Shown in pieces: positions 56,561 to 64,000 of a DNA stretch of 64,000 nucleotides (position 1 is the stretch's first letter; every line of letters starts with the position of its first letter). Location of the stretch: contig NC_090287.1 in the NCBI RefSeq assembly GCF_037392515.1, positions 6,803,501 through 6,867,500 on the forward strand. Reading direction: 5' to 3'. The notes beneath the pieces are model-generated. The model was not told where the DNA came from and made no database searches. It saw only the letters and a program-made list of their open reading frames with translations. The position numbers and the translations under genes were made by a program. This stretch comes from Haliotis asinina. Its lineage: Eukaryota > Mollusca > Gastropoda > Lepetellida > Haliotidae.

Positions 56561-59500
56561 GGATAAGATATGTATACAGCGCACATATCAACGCAACTTA
56601 TACACTCAGCCACAGTCGATCACATGTGTAAGGTAATGGCGCAACAGATTTACAAGAGCTAATTATTAAGTATCAATTATCAAGAGTTGTTCCTAAGCAT
56701 ATATTTGCTTGATACGGGTAAATCACGGCGCTGAACGTATAACCAGAAGAATCAATAGCGATGTGGATTTGGTCTCAGCTGTTGTGTTTACCACCTGTCA
56801 AGCGCCAGTTTCACACTAGCGTCAACAGAGTATCTTGATGTAATTATAAATACTGCAAGCCTTACGCAGATCACAGATTGTTTGTGTTTAGTTGTAGATT
56901 TCACAACTCATCACATGACCTCCACGCCATACTTTTTAATCGATAATACACATGAATTTCTCTTTTTTACCCAGGTCTCCCACAGAGTAGATAAATGGCG
57001 CGAGTGAAAGGATTATTAAACAATTATTTGTCAATGAATTCTTCTCGTCTTGTTTGCTGAAGGTTTTTGGGTTGCAACAGTCGTAAAATGCATCGTATTA
57101 TATGTAAACAATACAGAACTGCATCTGGAGGTGATAATGGTCCTGCCTTAAAGAGCATTGTTGCGTTCATTACTTTTGATGGAAAGTGTATCGGAAATCT
57201 TAAATTATGACAAGAATTTTTTGGGGGTCTCAAAAGGTGCTACCGCCTTCAAAGAAAGGGTTTAGATAACGACGTAATTAAGACGAAGTGTTTTTCGTGT
57301 GTATTTTTTAGTATTTTTATTCATTTTTTTAAAAGGCTGATAAATTGTGTTCAATGATATTCAAAACACACTGGAAACTGACGCTTATCGTGCAAACAGA
57401 CGCAACAGTCGACCATTGACCTCTGTAAGATTCACCCCGCCCACAACAAATATCGCGTCAAAGTGAGCGAGCTTGCTGCCATCTCTGCACCCTAAAGTGC
57501 GCCCTAGACTTATGCGTGTCTCTTATTGCAGACACCACTTCACTGCATTCTACTTTTGTCCGACACAAAGCGCTCTCCCCCGGGCCCCTTTCTCCCACCC
57601 CAGGGCCTCTCTCGTCCCCCTCATCCCGAGTCTACGCGCACCTGCACAGTATTGTCCTCGCATCGATCACAAGTCTCGCGCGCGAGTCGTCTTTCAAGCT
57701 ATTTAATTCCGAGTCCCGCTAAAAATTGATTTCGCGTTTTTAAACGACACACAAGAGCTTTATTTGAATTTTGTCATTTCCGTCCCAGTGTTAGAAATTA
57801 GTAAATTGTACGGTCAACAGTAATCGCCCCTAACATACGGGCAGGACCCATGTGCCTCGACAACTCTCTAAAACACATTCATGGGCAATATCGGGTTCCC
57901 TCGCCTCAAGCATTGTACCGCTCCGAAAGAGGCAAAACCTGACCAACAAAACCCATTTTCTCGCAGTGTGTTGTTTTTTAATTTCTTTGTGTTCCGTATC
58001 GTATTGTCAAGGCAAAATGTCAAAATCTCAAACCCTCCGAATTGTTGGCTGATCAGCTGATCGAATCTCCAGTCGTAGTACATGCAAATAGCTCAACATG
58101 AGCGAAAATTGTTTGCTCCAATGTGGTATTTGTTTCCAATCGCTCCCAGCTTTGTTTTCAAACTCTTCCTAATTTGTGACAGAATTTCTACTAATTCAAA
58201 TTGCAGAACACGCGCCCTGGGACGGTCCCTTGGTTGTAGAATACTGCACGTGCAGCACGCGCGGATGGCCATAGCGCGCCTCGTTTTCGAAGCTGTGCGG
58301 TCACTATGTTGAATTATTGATATGGTGATATTGTTTCCCACGAGAAGTTTTTTCCGGGAAGTGATTCTAAATGACTACCGTCTACACGAGGTCTCTAGTT
58401 AATGGTCTCCATACTTTGTTGTTATTTTTCAACCCGATCAGTGAGTCGGTGTTCCGGAAATTAGTTTTCGATAATTTGAATAAATTGGTAATGTTTAGGG
58501 ATTTGCCAGTGATATTTAATCACGGTCATGTCACATTTGTTTTACTCAAATGGACGCCATTTGCTCATTTTGCCCCCAGTTTATTTGGACAAAAAATAAC
58601 GGCGACCAAATTACATTCCCTAAAACCCGGATGTAAGATGGAAATTACCCCAGTGTAAATCAGAAAATAGCAGATGCGGAACTAAGAGTGGTCTTCGGCG
58701 TTTACACAGCATGGTTTTGCATATCGCATCATATAATCAAAGCATATTTAATGTCGAAAACACGAATTTAATTTTCTTTTTCTTGCAACTGTAATTTGAG
58801 ATATTATTTTTAAAGTTCGGTTGACATCGTTTAATGCGGGGGCCGGAATATCGCTCTTGCCCTGCCACAAGCTAACAGTGCATGAAATATATTTTTTAAA
58901 AAGATACAAATTAAAAAACCCCTGTTTCAGTCCACTGATAAAAGATTGGGGCTTTTCTACAAGATATGAAGGGAAAACGAAGAGGCATTGTAAATATTTT
59001 TAAGCTATGAATAATTGAAAGTGTTTTTATTACAAATGAATAGTTAATGAATTGTATTACAAAATATTATTATTATGTGACCGCATTTCAGCACATTAAA
59101 GTGATGTGTCACTGGTTGCATGTCGGGATCTGTAAATCTCGGACTGTGGCTACAAGCCTTTGTTATGATGGTACTCTTCCGCAGGCAGCTGCGGTAGAGG
59201 CACGTACCTCCGACAAGCACCTCAATCCTCAGGTGAATCGTTGCGCACGGGCCGCGCACGCGACACTCTTTGTGGGTGCGGAACAAGAGAAATATTGGTC
59301 GACATAACAAAAGCTGAAATATGATGAGGCTTGGATGGTCAGTGGTTATAACGAACAATCTTTGAAAACAGACTATCTTTTGAAACCGATTTTATTCACG
59401 ACAGTCAAATATACTAACGCACGAGCGTTGTGCGACAGAGACAACATAGGGGTGTGCGCGCCCTAATGTATGCACACATGCCTTGGGATACACCAGCTGG

Positions 59501-59980
59501 GCTTGTCAGCCACCTGAGGGGTGGGGGAATGGGTAGGGGTAGGACAAAGCGTGGAACAGAATGTTGTATTGTTCCCGTTTCTTCACGCTGCAGAATAAGT
59601 ATATTTTGTTGAAAGGTATTATGGGGACAAAAGGTCACGACCTGTATTGACATATGTCGCAGTAATTGGCCATGTCTAAACGAGAATATTTTTGTGAAAA
59701 AAGCTGAATATCTTACTAACGGCATTGTTGAAATAACCGAAGAAAGGAAGAATTATAAAAAAAATAATTTATCTCATTAGGCAGGTTTATATAAACATTT
59801 CTCATAGACATAATTTAGGTCTTAGCCAGATGGATTAATATGTCTGTGATTTTACATATGGTATTTAAGACCATATGGTATTATTATTAATGTAGACACT
59901 CCGAAAATGTAAATTGTAAATTTCATTGTTATAATAATATGAGGCGATCGTTACTCCGGCATAGTGAGGAAGCAACTGAA
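56561..59980. promoter_or_regulatory. Gene-free block, candidate regulatory sequence near 57.4-58.4 kb
   Basis: No supported coding exon. About 57420-57720 is C-rich, ending with GTCTCGCGCGCGAGTC. About 58080-58350 is complex and contains a forkhead-type TATTTGTTT (about 58125-58133) next to TGTGGT (RUNX-type), GGGACGGTCCC (58219-58229), TGCACGTGCA and ATTGTTTCCC. The overlapping short frames there all look non-coding. The function is unknown. Confidence 0.28.

Positions 59981-60053
<73 letters not shown>
59981..60053 (+). repeat. (GATA)n microsatellite
   Basis: About 18 uninterrupted ATAG units. Confidence 0.98.
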
Positions 60054-60055
<2 letters not shown>

Positions 60056-61185
60056 TTCAAATTCATGTTGCATTTTTCACTCAAGAATAAGATTTCTATT
60101 GAAATAAGATATTGAGATATTAGGTAATATATAAGCATCCCAGAAATCGCCTAAAAAGTGAAATTTGAAATTAAAAAATAATGAATGAAAAGAATTAAAA
60201 TATATACATGCACCAACAAACAGTTTGGAAGACGTTTCACATAACATATCCAACACTTCCAAGATTCCACATGCACACCTGCATTGGGGAAACAATCAAT
60301 CAAAATTTTTATTTTAATGGATTAGAGATCCCTGAGTCTAAAGTTTGCATGTATTAAAGGTTGCCCGCTGTATGAGACAATGCCCGACAGAACGATTATG
60401 TCTGAGCGTTCTTGATTGGCTCTCTCAGTAGGCAGCCATACTGTGCCATCTGTTCGCTTCTTTTGTGATGATAAACATCTCCCGATAAGTCTACCCGCCA
60501 GCAATTCATAGGAAAATCCTTGTCAACCCAGTCAACATATCGGTCCCCAGAAGGGCTTCCATCAAAACTTGTTTACACCGATTGTAATAAGCACATCTCG
60601 TGATGACAGGTGCCCGGATTTGGCACTATCATGAGCCTCCGTGACGTTAATGAATTAGTCGCGAGAAACTACTTGATGGCATTTATACGAAACTAAATGT
60701 TAAGTAGTTTATTTATTTAATCAAATGGGAACGACTACAGATTAATAGGGGAATTGATTTTTGTTAATGTTGATGAATGGCTCTTGGGGAGTATGTTGCG
60801 TGCTTTTTAAAACAACCCAAACAGTTTTCGTTAGTTCATTGTTGTCCGCAGAACTACACTTGTAATTGGTATCTGTGCGATTAATGGCAAACGGGGATTC
60901 ATTTAAAGAATTTCAATAGCAGTTTAAAAGTTTGTAATGTTTCTTTGTTGAATCTATTATATTTCAGTCACGTTTTGTATGCAATGTAAGAATGTACACT
61001 CTGTATCCATACACTACCTGCAGAGCTGGCAGTTTGATCTCGCTTTGTGCACAGTGGTCCCTCAGAAATATGTTCAAACATTTCTAGGGATATGAAACGA
61101 TGAATTTGCGGTACGACTGACGTAGCTGATACACTCGTGTAAAGAAGCGGCACGTGAAATTTCACCCCGCATTTGGAGCTCCTGA
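60054..61185. other. Gene-free stretch
   Basis: AT-rich, nothing recognised. Confidence 0.4.
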
Positions 61186-61189
61186 AACA

Positions 61190-61515
61190 AGCCCTAACAT
61201 ACATCACATGGAATCTGTGCTACATGCAGCGCACGTAATATACGCATCGGTAGAATCTCCACATGGGTACACATGGAATGCCTGAAATTCGCGTCAGAAG
61301 ATTCCGCAGGGGGATTATGTGATACTTGTGATGCACGTGATATACGCTTCAACAGGTACCGCATGCGGACTATATATGACATCAGTGACGCATGTGTTTC
61401 ACGTGTCTGTAGATACCGTATTTGAAACATGCGTGCCACAGGTGACAAGCGTCAAAGATTTAAGTATTCAAAACAAGCGCTCATGTCTTTGGATGCCGCA
61501 CGTTAAATGCGTGAC
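61190..61515 (+). repeat. Ancient degenerate tandem repeat, period about 51 bp
   Basis: CACGTGATATACGC...GGTACCGCATGCGG-type segments recur with spacings near 51 bp (from about 61232, 61283, 61334, 61385-61395). Similarity between units is low, perhaps 50-65% by eye, so the period is approximate. Confidence 0.5.
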
Positions 61516-61965
61516 TTTATTTGCTTTATCGAGACGCCGGCAAAGTAAGCCTCTATAAGTACGATTAATCTGTCTTGATATGGCAACAGTAAAATGAGAT
61601 TCTGACATACGCCACAGTGACACATTTAGACTTGAGGGCACGGAGTCTAGTTGATACAGACGCTGCAGTTTGCTGTGCCGAGTTGAACATCCCTAGCTGG
61701 CGTCAGAGCCTATTGTAATTAGTTCAGTTGTGGTAATAGTTTTGCAGGTGGTAATATATTTTAGTTATATTTTAGCGCTTTACCACTCTTAAAGACTTTT
61801 TTAAATTGTAATTTAGTTTCTCGTATGCCATTTCTGGTTGGACAACGTACCATAAATATGTGATATTTTTAATTTATTGAGAATGTACGTTGTGTGACAC
61901 CCAAACAAAAATGTTCTACTTCATCTTGTATGTACCATCTCGATCTGTGTTTCAATGAAGTGGAT

Positions 61966-62210
61966 TCAATTACTGGATTGTCTGGTCAGACCCGAATGTT
62001 TCCAGACCAGGGTCATATACCTGGGATAATGCTGAGTTAGCGAGTATGGTTTTATGCCGTTTTTAGCAATATTCCAGCAATGAGCTTCACACATTTTGTA
62101 GCCATGTAGGGAATCGAACCCGAGTCTTCGGCGTGACGAGCGAAAGCTTTAACCTTTAGGCTATTCCATCGCCCTGGAATACTGCTGAATGAGACGTTAA
62201 ACAATCAATC
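61966..62210 (+). repeat. Family-B SINE fragment split by a family-A SINE
   Basis: ACTGGATTGTCTGGTCAGAC to CTGGGATAATGCTGAGT (61966-62038) matches the distal half of family B. After the inserted element, CTGGAATACTGCTGAATGAG and GCGTTAAAC-like tail sequence with (AATC)n continue it (62174-62212). Confidence 0.65.
62039..62173 (-). repeat. Family-A SINE inserted into a family-B copy
   Basis: On the minus strand: GGCGATGGAATAGCCTAAAG, a CGTCACGCCGAAGACTCGGG-type middle with B-box GGTTCGATTCCC, then GCTGGAATATTGCTAAAAAC. TGGGATAATGCTGAGT before it and TGGAATACTGCTGAATG after it look like a worn target-site duplication. Confidence 0.75.
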
Positions 62211-62378
62211 AATAAACAAAGCTGGAAATTCTAAAGTGAACAAGACCTTAGATACTCTCTCGCACGTATACCTAGGCGATATACCGTGAGATAACTGAAA
62301 TATACCATATATTCACTCGCTCAGACAATGGCATGATGGAATTAGTCATGAGAAAAATGATGGAATAAAAATATACTA

Positions 62379-62490
62379 AACAGCAAAAGAAACGCAACTA
62401 TGTTTTTTTGGTCGTTTTCAATAGAAGACATAAACACGAAAACTCACGTTTATGAGATTTTATTTTTGAAACTTGTTTTCTTTTGCTGTT
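62379..62490. mobile_element. 112-bp Tc1-type MITE with TA target duplication
   Basis: Perfect inverted ends AACAGCAAAAGAAA / TTTCTTTTGCTGTT, with TA directly outside each (62377-62378, 62491-62492). The flanking bases add CTA/TAG symmetry. It is non-coding. The AAAAGAAACGCA part echoes the ends of the deleted Tc1 element at 39.8 kb. Confidence 0.88.
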
Positions 62491-62499
62491 TAGAGGACA

Positions 62500-62830
62500 T
62501 GTACAATGGGACACTTTGACATCACTCGGAACAACAAAATACCTGGACGACATAATAAGTGACAGTGATGGACAGCGTAATATAGTACAAGGGCATACGC
62601 AGACTGTAGCATGTGGGGCATTGGCACACGTAACGGCTTAGAGAACAGTGACACACTTGGACAGCGTCATATAGGACAGACAAACTCAGTCATCGTATAG
62701 GACAATGAAACTGAGTCATACAGGACAAATACATTCGTAGAAAATGGCTCAAGCGACAAAGACAGGCTTAGAAGCGTCATGGATGACAATGAGGCACTTG
62801 GAAGAGTCTGGACAATGACACCATCTTACA
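62500..62830 (+). repeat. Degenerate tandem repeat, period about 32-34 bp
   Basis: Units close to GACACACTTGGACAGCGTCA plus TATAGGACAAT recur about ten times with many changes. GGACA, GTCAT and CACTTGGA are the most constant pieces. Confidence 0.65.
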
Positions 62831-63046
62831 CAGAAGGTATTACACGAGCAAGTGTGTCACGTTCATTTGTTTAATAATATCATATACGACGAAACACGGA
62901 AAAATGGTTGCTTGGCAAAACTGATATGTGCGCACATGATATATATATGTGACACTGGTAATGCGTCATACGGGATATTGATAAACAACACAACGCGAGA
63001 CAACCTTCGACTCAGTGTGAAATAGGCTCTGGAAGACTGTGAGAAA

Positions 63047-63080
<34 letters not shown>

Positions 63081-64000
63081 AATTCGTCAACACCGATCAG
63101 TTGTTAAATGGAAACTTTTGATATTTTGTTTTTCAAATAAAACAGAAACTGAAAATTTGACTGTGATATGTTAATTTTAAAACCTCGACCAGTGTTAAAC
63201 CACAACTGACAAATAACTAAATAAATCGACACACATAATAACTGGGCAAAACGCGTGAAGCAAGGATCCCTGCGACAAATCGAGTTCTGACAGTATTGTG
63301 CTATAATTACAGAATACGGAAGCGACAAGAAACAATGAAATGATAATGAACCTGCTATATCCTAATTAATTACTGTGTCCCATATCCTCAAAGACAACGA
63401 CACACGTTTCAGATTTCTGTTCGGCGATGATTACTTCCCTTACTAAGTCTTACGGAGAGATCACTCGTGATTTTGTTCAAGACGACGGTGTTAATTTTGT
63501 GTGTTCCTTCCAAGGCGATCATGCTAATGATCAATTTTTTCTTTAAACAATCATATTTATGAGCAACATGACCTCACAATTACAATATGAGGCTTTCAAG
63601 TTTTCCATACCGTGGGAACAGGGTCTTAACTCACTTGTGCCATATTGTCACCATTACTATCGTCTCCCAGCCGTATTGTGTCATTTCAGACAGACAGTAT
63701 TTCACTTGACAGAAATGACAATGTGTTCCGCCAGGGCAGCAAGCTCACGATCAGGCCGTGTCAGAACTGGCAACCCCGTGCCCCGCTTTACCCTAGCCTG
63801 AACCTGCGCATCACGTCGATTCCTGGTCCAAGACAACATCCTACTGCAACCTCGGTCGGAGGTTGAAGCCATAGCGTGGGAATACGGCGCAGAATTCGAT
63901 TACAAAAGTCCACTTGTGGTTCTAGCTGTTACACTATGCGATTAAAGAGGCATTCCAAGTCCTCTCTCATTTCTCCCCAATTATTAATTCAATCATGGCA
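62831..64000. other. Gene-free stretch with (AC)n at 63049-63079
   Basis: A perfect (AC)n of about 15 units lies at 63049-63079. The remainder to the window end holds only short unrecognised frames. One at 63559-63801 enters a more GC-rich part (63730-63880) but has no supporting splice sites or motifs. Confidence 0.4.

Noticed and set aside
57473-57729. Three overlapping plus frames in C-rich sequence
   Set aside because: Three frames open at once over a GC/C-rich stretch is a composition effect; none has a motif.

Overview
The window looks like a piece of a marine gastropod nuclear genome, most likely abalone-like (vetigastropod). Two things point there. Tens of kilobases are AT-rich and non-coding, with few spliced genes. 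There are also many copies of tRNA-derived short repeats ending in a GGCGTAAAAC...(CACT)n tail, which I remember as typical of Haliotis sequence. The species call is inference from memory, not from a search.

Layout. 1-5.4 kb: a candidate last coding exon (1679-1798, + strand) of a gene that starts outside the window, then about 3.5 kb that reads like a long 3' UTR. 5.4-7.0 kb: intergenic. 7.0-19.4 kb: the only clear host genes, two testis-specific serine/threonine kinases (TSSK family) placed head to head. The minus-strand one (7859-8974) is intronless in its coding region and TSSK4-like. The plus-strand one (9190-17828) has four coding exons, encodes 352 aa and is TSSK1/2-like. Their start codons are 215 bp apart, and the gap holds two perfect TGACGTCA (CRE) sites and an ETS-type site. 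This suggests one shared promoter for spermatid co-expression. Intron 1 of the plus gene contains a decayed LINE and intron 3 a 25-bp minisatellite.

19.4-64 kb: I find no convincing host coding exon. The stretch holds a 2.2-kb C-rich satellite with higher-order structure (21.64-23.88 kb), one nearly whole Tc1-type transposon (28.07-29.37 kb, two in-frame stops), a deleted Tc1-type element (39.8-40.6 kb), several MITE-sized inverted-repeat elements, and many minisatellites and microsatellites. Two short-repeat families (A, tRNA-headed; B, about 274 bp) share the same tail, and several copies have clear target-site duplications, including a tight nest at 41.87-42.53 kb. Between the repeats lie blocks of complex sequence rich in homeodomain, TCF, POU and forkhead-like motifs (around 20.1-20.9, 43.6-44.0, 50.5-51.0 and 57.4-58.4 kb). 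These could be enhancers of a developmental gene outside the window, but that is speculative.

I saw no retrovirus-like, LTR or Polinton-like element, no CRISPR array and no convincing functional tRNA or rRNA gene. The most interesting biology is the divergent TSSK pair and its paired-CRE promoter. The most interesting structure is the higher-order satellite and the tail-sharing SINE nest.
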